This document shows positions 8,200 to 18,522 of a DNA stretch of 39,390 nucleotides, one piece after another. A program made the translations under genes and the position numbers. Every line of letters begins with the position of its first letter. Position 1 is the stretch's first letter. The stretch is from Rubripirellula sp. (GTDB lineage Bacteria; Planctomycetota; Planctomycetia; Pirellulales; Pirellulaceae), in the NCBI GenBank assembly GCA_028823035.1, contig JAPKCI010000035.1, positions 1-39,390 of the forward strand, in the 5' to 3' direction. Under the pieces are notes generated by a model. The model searched no databases and was not told where the DNA came from. It saw only the letters and a program-made list of their open reading frames with translations.

Positions 8200-9081
8200 T
8201 TAGTTCTTTTCCCCTTGAGGCTGGACATCTTCGAAGCGGCTCATGAGGTTCTCACTGGTCACCCCAATTTCAAGCATCAGACGCGAAACACGATTTCGCA
8301 AAATGTTGTAGGCAGCGATCGCAGGGATAGCCACGGCGAGACCCACAAGTGTCGTGAACAACGCGGTCGAAATACCTTCGGCCAATTCAGCGGGCTTGGG
8401 CGATGCCCCACCAAGTGCAATCACCTGGAACGACTCGATCATACCCTGAACGGTTCCAAACAAACCAATCATCGGACTCAGGTTGCCAATCAGTGCCATG
8501 TAGCTGAGACGATGCTCCAACTTCATGCTTTCTTCTTCACCGACTTCCTGCATGCCCTCGATTGCCTTGTTGTAGCCACGCGACAACTTGGCCAGACCTG
8601 CCGACAACACCTGTCCCAAAACCGACTCATCAGTGCGGGCCAAATCGTAAGCACCCTGGAAATCCTTTTCGTTGAGTCGTTCCTCGAAGGCATCGACCAA
8701 CTCCTGTGGGCACAACGTGTCACGACGCGCGGCCAACATGTTCATAACAAACAGAGAAACCAAGGTCACAGAAAGGGCAAGGAAGATTAGCATGTATCCC
8801 CAACCCAAAGAGTTGAACACCCAACTGAGCAGATTTTGATCTGCCTTACTGCGACCATCACCGCCAGCATCAGCTGGTGCGGCGACTACATCATCAACCT
8901 CCACCACTACGTCGTCTCCAGCCCCGAACTCATTCGCGGCATCCTGTGCCAGCGTCGGGGTGAAAGTAAACAAAGCCGCAAGCAATACCAACGGGATCGT
9001 CAACGATCGCGACAGGTGAGGCGAAAAAGGCAGCATAGAAATAGACGCAAATTTGGGAAGCAGACCGTAAGCATCGAACAT
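8200..9081 (-). CDS. MotA/TolQ/ExbB proton-channel family protein
   Basis: About 293 residues. A hydrophobic signal-like segment (ending FTFTPTLAQ) is followed by an acidic Ala/Asp/Val-rich linker, then by the three ExbB helices. The first is around WGYMLIFLALSVTLVSLFV. The second is in MALIGNLSPMIGLFGTVQGMI, the family signature. The third is in GISTALFTTLVGLAVAIPAIAAY. With the two ExbD proteins it should form an inner-membrane proton-driven motor. An N-terminal exported extension of this kind is usual for planctomycete ExbB homologues. The ATG at 9036 would give a cleaner signal peptide and is a real alternative. About 200 non-coding bases precede it, so an internal promoter is possible. 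Confidence 0.88.
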   Translation of the reverse strand: MFDAYGLLPKFASISMLPFSPHLSRSLTIPLVLLAALFTFTPTLAQDAANEFGAGDDVVVEVDDVVAAPADAGGDGRSKADQNLLSWVFNSLGWGYMLIFLALSVTLVSLFVMNMLAARRDTLCPQELVDAFEERLNEKDFQGAYDLARTDESVLGQVLSAGLAKLSRGYNKAIEGMQEVGEEESMKLEHRLSYMALIGNLSPMIGLFGTVQGMIESFQVIALGGASPKPAELAEGISTALFTTLVGLAVAIPAIAAYNILRNRVSRLMLEIGVTSENLMSRFEDVQPQGEKN

Positions 9082-9286
9082 CAACGAGGCGCTCCGGGAG
9101 AAAAGTAGTGATTGGGAGGCGAGACTGCACTCAGGTCAATCCTGACACAACTCATTCGCCTACAGAATAGTCTAGCAAACATCATTTAACAGCACGGACA
9201 CCCCCGACGGCGAACCCATCTGACAAAAAAAAGTGAGGTTAGGGGGAATGGCCAAATAGTAGTGACCCAAAGAGGGCCAAAGGCGA

Positions 9287-10315
9287 TCAAAATCCGGGGT
9301 AACGGTTCTGCAACTCCTGCCGGGCCTGAGTTGCACGCTCAGGCTTTCCAACCTGAGGCCAAAGCTCAACCAACCTTTTCAACGCTTCGGCGTGTGCATC
9401 GGGCTGGGACGAGAACATGAGGTGCGTATGCAGGTAAGCCAGAATCGCCCCCTCAGTATCGTCACGAGCCTCACAACTTGCCCCCCGGGCGTTGTAGATT
9501 CTTGCCGCGATCTCAACATCTGCTGGATTCATTTCCTTAATCAGCTCATCGGTCAGTTTGATCGCTTCGTCACCATTTCCCTGCATTGCCAGGGCAACAG
9601 CCTTCCCAGCCCTGCTTAGCGTTTGCAGTCGAGCCGTATGCGTTGTTTGCTTCTTGAGCCCAAGCACCATGTCGAAATCAGCAGCGGCAGCCGGCCCTTT
9701 ATTCATCTTCAATTGGGTCAGACCTTGCAGGTATTTCGATTCGATTTTCATACTGGCAGAAGGTGCCCGTTCGAGAGAACGATAGAAGTCAAGAGCTTTT
9801 TCGGGGTTGTTGGACGCCAAGGCGAGATCCCCGAGCAACTTGCCAGCATCGTAGAAGTGCCATGAGTTGCCGTACTTCTGTGCAAATTGGAGTGTACGTC
9901 GTGCAGCAGCGTCCACTTTTCCCTGCCCGGACAATGCCAACTTGGCCTCACTCATGGCGTAGTAATAGTCGACGTCTTCTTTGATTATATCGCGAGCAAT
10001 TACTTGGATATTTATCTTCTTCAACTCGCCCAAAGCTTGATTGTATTGCCCTGACAGGGCAAACTCCCGCGCCTTGGTCAACTGGGGAGGGTCACCCTCA
10101 AACATGATCTTCAGGATACCACCGGCCTCGTATGGCTTCGTTATCCCTCCCTTGTCGAGTTGCACACCATCCTTGCTCGACTGAACAACGGCGCCACTGA
10201 AATTTTCCCCATTCATGTCGTAGACACGGTCGAGTTGTGCTTCGGCCGAGGATACACCCAGCATCCAAACACAAGCAAAAACAAAAACACGAGCCTGAGT
10301 TAAAAGTTGTTTCAT
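9287..10315 (-). CDS. exported TPR-repeat protein
   Basis: A 342-residue protein with a signal peptide (residues 1-26, cleavage after SSAEA). A short beta-rich segment follows (RVYDMNGENFSGAVVQSSKDGVQL, reminiscent of small SH3-like strands), then helical repeats with TPR character such as AREFALSGQYNQALGELKK and NNPEKALDFYRSLE. It is probably a periplasmic or paryphoplasmic scaffold. It lies between the large TPR protein and the ExbBD genes on the same strand, a recurrent planctomycete arrangement in which TPR proteins may couple the motor to a cargo. Substrate and partner are unknown. Confidence 0.78.
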   Translation of the reverse strand: MKQLLTQARVFVFACVWMLGVSSAEAQLDRVYDMNGENFSGAVVQSSKDGVQLDKGGITKPYEAGGILKIMFEGDPPQLTKAREFALSGQYNQALGELKKINIQVIARDIIKEDVDYYYAMSEAKLALSGQGKVDAAARRTLQFAQKYGNSWHFYDAGKLLGDLALASNNPEKALDFYRSLERAPSASMKIESKYLQGLTQLKMNKGPAAAADFDMVLGLKKQTTHTARLQTLSRAGKAVALAMQGNGDEAIKLTDELIKEMNPADVEIAARIYNARGASCEARDDTEGAILAYLHTHLMFSSQPDAHAEALKRLVELWPQVGKPERATQARQELQNRYPGF

Positions 10316-10363
10316 GGAGATGATTTTGTAAAAAGATGAATGATTCGGAGAAGAGAGCGAACA

Positions 10364-10391
10364 GAATTCACATCACTGAATTCACATCACT
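10364..10391. repeat. 14-bp tandem duplication
   Basis: GAATTCACATCACT occurs twice in immediate succession, perfectly, in the 123-base gap between the two TPR genes. It lies roughly 50 bases upstream of the smaller gene's start. It could be a slippage product or a paired regulator site. Confidence 0.9.
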
Positions 10392-10438
10392 GACGATTGC
10401 TATTTTCCTGCTATTGAGACTGTAGGCAGCCCCTTGAC

Positions 10439-13429
10439 TTAAAGCTGGTCCAATTCGGTTTGGATCCGTTTAAGTAAAATTTCAAATTTCGTGCGTTGAT
10501 CTTGACCGCCCATGCCGGGATACAAAGCTTGGACCTTTGTGATATCCGTCACTGCCTTTGCCATGACTGCCTTATCAGAGGATTGTTTACCGGCGAGGTA
10601 TCGACACAACGCAACGTGATACCGTGCCTCGAAAAACATGTCCTCGTACTTTAAGTCGCGGCTTGTGAGTTGACTCACCTTACCCCATCCCCAAATGATA
10701 TTCTTTTTCTTCGCGTCGGGTTTACCACCGAGGAGTGCTTTGTTGTACGCTAGGGCCGTGAATTTTTTTGGCACAACCGCCGCCCATTGTTCATATGCAA
10801 GAGCCGCTTCCATTTGAGCATCGAGCATCATCGGCTTTTGGGCCAGCAACGAAGCAAAGGCATTGATGGAATCACTGTATTTTCCCAGCAGGCGATTTGC
10901 CTTTGCCACCTGAAAGTCAACCGTAAGCGGTACTTCAGCGTTGACGTTTTGCTTGAGTCGATCAAACGTGGCCACAGCGGTTACCAGAAGCTCGGCTGCT
11001 TGGCCGTTGGCTTTATTGACTCCAGGCTGCATTGACGCTTCGGCCAAATCGATGAGCGTTTGGCCAACCCACTGCAACGTGGCTGCATCGTTGGTCGTCT
11101 GGGATATCTGATCAAGGAAAACACGGAAAGCCGACACTAACGCCACTTTCGCATCACCCGTCGCCAAGTCCAGCTGCTCACGAATTTCACGAGAAGCTCG
11201 AATGTACAAACTCGTTAGCCTTGTCTGTGCATCGGGCCCAACCACACTTTGACGCAACTTGTCCATGACAGCAGTAGCACGTTTGAGCAAGACATCAGCC
11301 TGAGCCGGTTCCAGTGCCATACGCTGAACCAGTATCTGTAGCTCAGTGCTGTACACCTCACTTACAAAAGCCTGATTTACATTCCCGAGCCGGGCAATTA
11401 AAGCCAGCGGACCGTAAATAGCATTCTTCAGGACGGTGGAAGCTTCCGTGACTTTCCCCTGTCTCAAGTAGATCTTTGCCAGCACCAAGGCAGCTTTCGC
11501 TGCCTCCAAATCGGCAAGGTTTCCTTCGATTCCCGCCAACCCCTCGGAGAGCTGCTCCGCTGCCTGGTTCATGAGTTTGCTGGCAAGATCGTTATCTTTA
11601 TCAATCCGCGCTTTAATGGACTGATTCCAAAGCAATTGCCCCATCAACCTCTGAAAGGACGCCTGTTCCGGACCTTTTCCCATCGCCGCAATTTTCGCCT
11701 GCGCCTCTTCCCAACGCTCGTCCCTCAAAGCGAATTTAATGATCACCCCTTGGGCCGCGGCTGCCTTTGGCTCATTCGGCCAGTGTTTGCCTAGAAATTC
11801 CGCCAAAATCTCCAATTGCTCAACCGCAAAAGCGTTATTCGGGTCTTTCACCAGTAACAACTGCAATGAGTTTAATGCGACCAGTCCCCCACTGAGTCCA
11901 GCCTCTGAACCGGGAGCATTACGAGCCAGAAAGAAACCAACGACAATGGCATCACGATCCAAACCGCTCTTGTAAAGCAGATACGCAAGAAACTGCCGCG
12001 TCTGGTTGACCAACTCCAGATCGGTTTCCGTATCAACAAGGGTCAGTCCGCGTTGCAGGTACTGCCTAGCGAGCGAGCGATTTTCTGCCAACTGCTTGGA
12101 GACATCCATAATCTGCTGGCGTTGGGCTGGAGTGGGTGGTTCCTTTTTCAACAATGTCTGGGTTGTCTCTAGTTGCTCCATCACTTGCTGCAACGCACCC
12201 GCTTTTTCCCAGGCATCCCGCAAACTTTCCGGTTGCTCCGCCGTGGGCATTTGGGGCGGTGCCTCCCGATCAATACCTATCTTCGCCAACATTTCGATCG
12301 CTTTTTCGGCTTGCGGACTCGGAATCTTGCTGGCCGTATTCAAGAGCTGACGTCCTGCGGACAGAGCTCGCTTCTGTTCCACCGGCTTTAGTTCTTCCGT
12401 GTCCTCTGAACGACGCAAGTAAGCCTGTGCCAAAGCGATGCGTAAATCCTGAACACTCGAGGCAGTACGTTCATTGGGTCGAGCCCCATCCAACACTGGC
12501 TGACCGCGTGCGATTCCGATTTTGTAATCCAGCGGCGTCTTTTCAAGGCCCAAACGAATGATCCCGTTCACGGCCTGAAACTTCGCGTCACGCAAGGCAT
12601 CCGCATCGGGCTGTTCAAGCATGCGAATGTAACTATCCAACGCTTTCTCTTTCTCGCCGAGCTGTTCTTCGACCTGACCTCGCTGCAGAGTAGCAATCGC
12701 TCCCTGCGCATAGCCGCCATAGTTTTCACTCAACTCCATAAATGACTTGAGTGCCTGCTCCAGAAGCTCCTTTCCATCTTTCGCCGGGTCGGGCAAGGTG
12801 CCGGCAGCCAAACGTCGAGCTTCTGCCGCACTGTTCATTGCCTGCAGAAATTCACCGCGAAACTGATCTCTCTGTTTCTTTGCGGCCGCACCTTGGGCTT
12901 TTGCACCCTGCATTTCTTTCAGCTTGGCACGCAGCGTCTCTACTATCTCGTCAAACGTCTTTGATGCAGCCAGGTAGGAAACTGCCGCTTCTTTTCGCTT
13001 CGCATCATCCGGCTCGCCTACCATCAATTGGGTCGCGCGAACCAACTGCAATTTGCCAATCTTCAATCTCGCTTCAGATAACCGTGGATGGCCGACCTGT
13101 TTCAGGAAACTGACGATTTGCTCCTCAGCCAGTCGAAAGTACTCATCCCGTTTATTGCCGTTGCGTGAACTGACGGCTTGCTCGATGTAGGTCTGGGCTT
13201 TCTCGAGTGCAATCGCACTCTTGAATTCCGGGAGGACCCCCGGATACTTGTCGAGACGATCGAGATACGCGAGGGCTGTATCAAAGTACTTTGCTGCCCG
13301 GAGTTGATTGATAAACTCTTTGGCTGGCTCGCCCGCGGCAAAAACCGGGCTCAACGTTGCCGAAACCAATATCAAGACGATTCCGCGTGAAAATCGCAGC
13401 TGACCCCGACATCCTGAAAACAGTGGCAT
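10439..13429 (-). CDS. large exported TPR-rich protein
   Basis: A 996-residue protein with an N-terminal signal sequence (GIVLILVSATLSPVFAAG) and almost entirely helical repeats after it. TPR-like units include AAKYFDTALAYLDRLDKYPG, QLGEKEKALDSYIRMLEQPD and LAKIYLRQGKVTEASTVLKN, with gaps filled by Gln/Ala/Lys-rich helices. It resembles a long periplasmic solenoid for protein-protein contacts; no catalytic domain is seen. It leads the run that continues into the smaller TPR gene and ExbB/ExbD. I chose this ATG because it places the signal peptide near the start; an upstream in-frame extension to 13513 crosses the likely promoter region and its palindrome. Confidence 0.8.
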   Translation of the reverse strand: MPLFSGCRGQLRFSRGIVLILVSATLSPVFAAGEPAKEFINQLRAAKYFDTALAYLDRLDKYPGVLPEFKSAIALEKAQTYIEQAVSSRNGNKRDEYFRLAEEQIVSFLKQVGHPRLSEARLKIGKLQLVRATQLMVGEPDDAKRKEAAVSYLAASKTFDEIVETLRAKLKEMQGAKAQGAAAKKQRDQFRGEFLQAMNSAAEARRLAAGTLPDPAKDGKELLEQALKSFMELSENYGGYAQGAIATLQRGQVEEQLGEKEKALDSYIRMLEQPDADALRDAKFQAVNGIIRLGLEKTPLDYKIGIARGQPVLDGARPNERTASSVQDLRIALAQAYLRRSEDTEELKPVEQKRALSAGRQLLNTASKIPSPQAEKAIEMLAKIGIDREAPPQMPTAEQPESLRDAWEKAGALQQVMEQLETTQTLLKKEPPTPAQRQQIMDVSKQLAENRSLARQYLQRGLTLVDTETDLELVNQTRQFLAYLLYKSGLDRDAIVVGFFLARNAPGSEAGLSGGLVALNSLQLLLVKDPNNAFAVEQLEILAEFLGKHWPNEPKAAAAQGVIIKFALRDERWEEAQAKIAAMGKGPEQASFQRLMGQLLWNQSIKARIDKDNDLASKLMNQAAEQLSEGLAGIEGNLADLEAAKAALVLAKIYLRQGKVTEASTVLKNAIYGPLALIARLGNVNQAFVSEVYSTELQILVQRMALEPAQADVLLKRATAVMDKLRQSVVGPDAQTRLTSLYIRASREIREQLDLATGDAKVALVSAFRVFLDQISQTTNDAATLQWVGQTLIDLAEASMQPGVNKANGQAAELLVTAVATFDRLKQNVNAEVPLTVDFQVAKANRLLGKYSDSINAFASLLAQKPMMLDAQMEAALAYEQWAAVVPKKFTALAYNKALLGGKPDAKKKNIIWGWGKVSQLTSRDLKYEDMFFEARYHVALCRYLAGKQSSDKAVMAKAVTDITKVQALYPGMGGQDQRTKFEILLKRIQTELDQL

Positions 13430-13488
13430 AGGGTGTTTGTGTGGTTCGAGGAGAAAAGTTGTCACGGAGATAATTGAAGCAAAGTGAT

Positions 13489-13502
13489 TATTGAATTCAA
13501 TA
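13489..13502. promoter_or_regulatory. 14-bp perfect palindrome in divergent promoter region
   Basis: TATTGAATTCAATA is a perfect self-complementary 14-mer in the 156-base region between the divergently transcribed TPR operon and the coupled membrane-protein pair. It sits about 60 bases upstream of the former and 84 upstream of the latter. The position suits an operator for a dimeric regulator controlling both directions. No regulator gene is adjacent; the assignment is inference. Confidence 0.45.
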
Positions 13503-13585
13503 GTTAAATGCAAGCCCGACCAGAAACACTAGATTAAGAGGGGTTCACGCCCCCTTCAAGCATAGCCCACTTAGCAGGCCTGCCG

Positions 13586-14866
13586 ATGCGGATTCCCTCT
13601 CAGTTCAATGATGACAATCTTTACCGCCGAAGAATCCCTCGGGGTGAGTCTGCAAGAACCTTCCGCAGGCTGATCCGCTTGGTGATTGGACTCACCCTTG
13701 TCGTCGTTGTCATGCGGCAAGCCGCGCAGCCAGCAGTTTACCGGACTTTTTTTGGCCCCGTGACCACAGAAGCGGGCGGAGCTGCGGCAAAGTTGCCCTC
13801 AGCAGTGTCAAACGGCTCGGCTTTGGTGGAAAACGGGCCGCAAGAGCCCCGGCAAGTTAAGCATTCCCCCAAAGATCGCCAGTTTGCCAATCAAGTCGTT
13901 GAACAACTGCCTCGTGAAGAACAAATCATTTGGATGGTCGCGCTTTCGAGATCCCTTCACGGTCTAAAAGTCGAAAAGATCCCTGATTCAATCGATACAA
14001 TCGTTCAAACGATCACTTCTGACCCCACTGTTGATTTAACGCAACGCGAAGCTTGGCAACAGGCGATCGGTGATATCGCCGGCAATTTGGTCAGTTCGAA
14101 AACGGGAAAGTACTCCGGACTCGAACAAAAGCACGCTTTCCTGGCAGCTTTGGATAACGCTGCGGCAAGTCGAGTCATTGACGGCAGCGTCTGGAGATCG
14201 GCAGATTTTGACCGGTTCTACCGATGCCTGGACGAAGCCAGTCAGATGCCACACTCCGGGATTGCCGCTGTTGGTGTCTTGCCACTGCTGCAGCAACCCG
14301 AAGTATTTCTGGATCAACTGGTGACCGTTCATGGCACTGTCGCCCGAGCTGAACGGATTGATGCTCGTGAGAACCCCTACAAGATTGATGATTACTGGCA
14401 GCTCTGGCTAAAGCCATCCGAGGGAGCGGACCGTCCAATCGTGGCAATCGTCCCCGATGCACCGCAAATCGTCACGGAAATCGATAGCGAGACCACCACC
14501 ACCGAAGGCCCACAAATCACCGTCGTAGGACGTTTTCTGAAACGACTTGCCTACCAATCCGGTGCGGGAGCAGACCTGACACCTGTTGTGGTTGGTCGCA
14601 TTACGTACGCACCCTTTGCAAACAACGAACAGCCACTTGAAACGTCGAAGAAAACGGTATCGACACAACAGTTCTGGGTAATTATTTCGCTCTCATGCCT
14701 CTTTGGTATCATTCTGGCAGCCATTTTAATGTGGCGAACCGCTGCGACGGCAAATCGATCCCGAGAATTACGATCAGCCTACCGCCAAGAACCCGATGAG
14801 TTCCTCAAAGGTCTGGTCGAGCAGACCTCGCCCCACTCAGCCGGAGCAAAACAGGAGCATCCATGA
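13586..14866 (+). CDS. membrane protein of unknown function with OB-like module
   Basis: A 426-residue protein with a basic N-terminus, a hydrophobic helix at about 30-44 (IRLVIGLTLVVVVM) and a second helix at about 364-383 (WVIISLSCLFGIILAAILMW), leaving a long extracytoplasmic loop. After an alpha-helical part, residues from about 243 on look beta-rich and OB-like: QLVTVHGTVARAERID, YWQLWLKP, PIVAIVPDAP, ITVVGRFLKRLAYQ, PVVVGRITYAP. I do not recognise a named family; it looks like a planctomycete-type conserved hypothetical. It overlaps the next gene by four bases, and that gene's protein has the same layout, so the two products probably act together. Confidence 0.75.
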   Translation: MRIPSQFNDDNLYRRRIPRGESARTFRRLIRLVIGLTLVVVVMRQAAQPAVYRTFFGPVTTEAGGAAAKLPSAVSNGSALVENGPQEPRQVKHSPKDRQFANQVVEQLPREEQIIWMVALSRSLHGLKVEKIPDSIDTIVQTITSDPTVDLTQREAWQQAIGDIAGNLVSSKTGKYSGLEQKHAFLAALDNAAASRVIDGSVWRSADFDRFYRCLDEASQMPHSGIAAVGVLPLLQQPEVFLDQLVTVHGTVARAERIDARENPYKIDDYWQLWLKPSEGADRPIVAIVPDAPQIVTEIDSETTTTEGPQITVVGRFLKRLAYQSGAGADLTPVVVGRITYAPFANNEQPLETSKKTVSTQQFWVIISLSCLFGIILAAILMWRTAATANRSRELRSAYRQEPDEFLKGLVEQTSPHSAGAKQEHP

Positions 14867-16299
14867 AGGATTGGAATCTGACCAACCGCCGCCACACCCG
14901 TTGTTCTCAATCCACGAACGCCATGGACTTGCTTGTGACCCATCGCGGGCCGCTTCTGACCGCACTCGTATTTCTAATCGTGGTCGCTCGATCCACCTGG
15001 GGGCTTGGGGGTGAATCTGTCATACCACTGCTTAGCGGCTTCACTGCGGATCGCATTGCAGCGACATACCCGCCCACCGATGAAGAAAGTCTGAGCGAAC
15101 TCGCAAAGCTAATATACCGACTGCGATCGGTGAATCCCGCGGAATTGCAGGAAAGAGCGTCCCGCAAGTCTTCTGTTCCAACCGAGGCAGACTCTGCGAC
15201 GATCGCGATTGGCGACGCCGTCGAAGTTGACGGCGTGATCGAAGGTCTGCAAATCTTGCCCATTCCAAAAAAGCTGGTTGAATTTCTGGAATTCACAAAG
15301 TTACAAGTACTCGCAGTCCGCGAACAAAATGGTCGCCAAACCAGAGTCATTACTTTACCGCTGCCCGCCGACGTGCAAGTTGGCGATCGTGTCAAGGGGG
15401 TGGGCGTCGCGATGCAACTCGATAGCGACGCCGACAGCAACACAAATCACGTAACGGCAATCGCCTGCATTCGGCTGCGTTGGTTTCCGGAATCGTCTTC
15501 CATCATCGGCTGGCAATTGCTTCGCAACGCTGGCGTCGACATCAGCCTGCTGTCCAATCTGGGCTCAAGAAATCGTCGCCCGCTGATGTCCGAAGATGGC
15601 GACGCTTTCTATGCCATGATGGCTGCGGCTGCAGAGTTGAAAAGCAAGACGCAAACTCCGAAACCGACTTCGATCGAACCGGTCACTCTACTACAGGGTT
15701 CCGCTGACCTCGCTGGCCAGTGGATCAACATGGACCTTGAAACCGTGCTGGTCACCCGCATCGCGGTCACGGAACCACAGCGTCAGACCCAGCTTGGAAG
15801 TGATCACTATTATCAAATTGACGCGGTGGGTGACTTGGGAAAAATCGTTGTCCAAATCGAACGCGCCGATGGTAATGATGGCCCGCCCGCCACCTTCAAC
15901 AATCGATATCCTGTGTCCCTTGTGATACGTGAATTACCAGTTTTCTTGGAGAAAACGATACGCGTGCAGGAAGGGGGCGATGCGATCGTTTCCGAGGTGA
16001 AAATGATGATTCAGGTGGATGGATTTTTCTTTCGACTCTGGAGCTACGACACCGATTTCATGGCTCAACATGGGGGCGGTGAACAATTTGGGCCGCTACT
16101 GATCGCAGCAGAAATACGAAATGTCGAGCCAGACTCAAATGACCCGACGGGGGTCAATTTGATTGGAAGCATTGCCGCCGTCTCTGTGATTTTTGGAATT
16201 CTCGGGATCTGGACATGGCAGCGTCGGACCGAAACTCGCGACCGTGCAGTGCGACAACGGAAAAAAGAAAAGGAGGCTGAAAGCCTCAGAATCCGGTGA
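14863..16299 (+). CDS. membrane protein of unknown function with two OB-like modules
   Basis: A 478-residue protein starting at an ATG that overlaps the preceding stop (ATGA). It has a signal/anchor helix near residues 30-46 (GPLLTALVFLIVVARS) and a C-terminal helix at about 433-452, followed by a strongly basic tail. Two beta-rich modules can be seen. The first runs from about 119 (AVEVDGVIEGLQILP, LQVLAVREQNGR, VGDRVKGVGVAMQL, AIACIRLRWFP). The second runs from about 290 (LETVLVTRIAVTEP, YYQIDAVGD, IVVQIERADG, VDGFFFRLWSYD, PLLIAAEIRN). The order 'entry strand, value strand, G.F..RL.Y, P-(hydrophobic)4-I' recurs in the upstream protein, suggesting paralogous modules. No function can be named. 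Confidence 0.75.
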   Translation: MKDWNLTNRRHTRCSQSTNAMDLLVTHRGPLLTALVFLIVVARSTWGLGGESVIPLLSGFTADRIAATYPPTDEESLSELAKLIYRLRSVNPAELQERASRKSSVPTEADSATIAIGDAVEVDGVIEGLQILPIPKKLVEFLEFTKLQVLAVREQNGRQTRVITLPLPADVQVGDRVKGVGVAMQLDSDADSNTNHVTAIACIRLRWFPESSSIIGWQLLRNAGVDISLLSNLGSRNRRPLMSEDGDAFYAMMAAAAELKSKTQTPKPTSIEPVTLLQGSADLAGQWINMDLETVLVTRIAVTEPQRQTQLGSDHYYQIDAVGDLGKIVVQIERADGNDGPPATFNNRYPVSLVIRELPVFLEKTIRVQEGGDAIVSEVKMMIQVDGFFFRLWSYDTDFMAQHGGGEQFGPLLIAAEIRNVEPDSNDPTGVNLIGSIAAVSVIFGILGIWTWQRRTETRDRAVRQRKKEKEAESLRIR

Positions 16300-16303
16300 T
16301 TGT

Positions 16304-17554
<1,251 letters not shown>

Positions 17555-17556
<2 letters not shown>

Positions 17557-18394
17557 GAGACGTTTTCACAAGTCGATGTCATGGAGCCACCCCACGGGAT
17601 CGGGATCCGACAAGCCGAAATCCCATTCCAGTGAGTGGAACAGCGGCGAAGCAGAATCAAATACCTCGAAAGCTTCGTTTTTCCTAGCCGACGAGTGGTC
17701 GCACAACACCTCGCACCGAAGTTTTTTTCTCCCGGTGCACTACGCCTCGGACTACCAGTATCCGTTAGTGATCTGGTTCCACAGCAACGGTTTCAACGAG
17801 AATCAAGTCGATCAGGTGATGCCGCACATCAGCTTGCGGAACTATATCGGCGTGGGAATTCGTGGGACCAAGGCGGTTGACTCAATTGGCCATCGCTTTG
17901 ATTGGCATCACAGTCCCGCCGGCATTGCCACCACGCAGGAAGCAGTATCGCAAGCGGTTGAAGCTGCGGCAGAGCGTTTCTCGATCCACACCGATCGCAT
18001 TATCCTGGCTGGATATGGGGAAGGTGGGACGATGGCATTGCGAATCGCCATGCGTGAACCTGAACGTTTCGCTGGTGTTATTTCTTTGGGTGGCCTTATG
18101 CCGCATGGTGCAATTCGCAACATTCAACAGCTTCGTGAACGCCGTCTTCCCATGCTATGGCAGTGGGGAAGTGAAAACGCTCTTTACAACGAGAAAAATC
18201 TTAAAATGGACTGCCAGACTTCGATGACGATTGGCAGCCGAGTTGAGGTCCGTCAGTATCCTGGCGACGACGAAATGAACACAATCGTGCTGCGTGATCT
18301 GAATGAATGGATCATGCGGCATGTCGCCGCGGGATCATCAGTCAGTGACTCGGATCGCTGGACATCCAGCCCCACTCTTTATTCGAGCAACTGA
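17555..18394 (+). CDS. alpha/beta-hydrolase-fold protein lacking catalytic residues
   Basis: A 279-residue protein of the phospholipase/carboxylesterase (PF02230-like) or polyhydroxybutyrate-depolymerase-like group. The fold is recognisable from YPLVIWFHSNGFNENQV, then FSIHTDRIILAGYGEGGTMALRIA, then FAGVISLGGLMP and RRLPMLWQWGSEN. In active members the elbow reads G-F-S-Q-G-G; here it is G-Y-G-E-G-G, so the nucleophilic Ser is Gly (about residue 155). The usual C-terminal G-H motif is also absent: the corresponding stretch reads YPGDDEMN. The protein therefore looks non-catalytic, perhaps a binding or regulatory relative. The first 40 residues are polar and probably disordered. I chose the ATG; a GTG at 17498 would add 19 residues. 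Confidence 0.75.
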
Positions 18395-18419
18395 ACCTGG
18401 TTTGACTGGTTTCAGCCCC

Positions 18420-18455
18420 TTGAGTCGTGTTGAGTCATGAACCATGGGGTACAAT
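18420..18455 (+). promoter_or_regulatory. candidate promoter/operator upstream of the response regulator
   Basis: TTGAGTC is repeated directly with a 10-base period (18420-18426 and 18430-18436), followed by a TACAAT box at 18450-18455. The -10 match is good but spacing to either TTGAGT is not canonical, so a bound activator or chance remains possible. It lies about 70 bases upstream of the response-regulator ATG. Confidence 0.3.
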
Positions 18456-18522
18456 GATCAAAAACCAGACATGACCGCTTCCCTTCCCGCGATGGCGTTG
18501 GAACCGGAGCGACACCAATAAG

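Noticed and set aside
9224-9231. Run of eight T on the minus strand after the smaller TPR gene, considered as a terminator
   Set aside because: No stable GC-rich stem immediately precedes the T-run.
16273-16287. GAGGCT-GAA-AGCCTC hairpin at the end of the second OB-like membrane protein
   Set aside because: Lies within codons encoding the basic tail and has no U-tract, so it is better explained by coding sequence.
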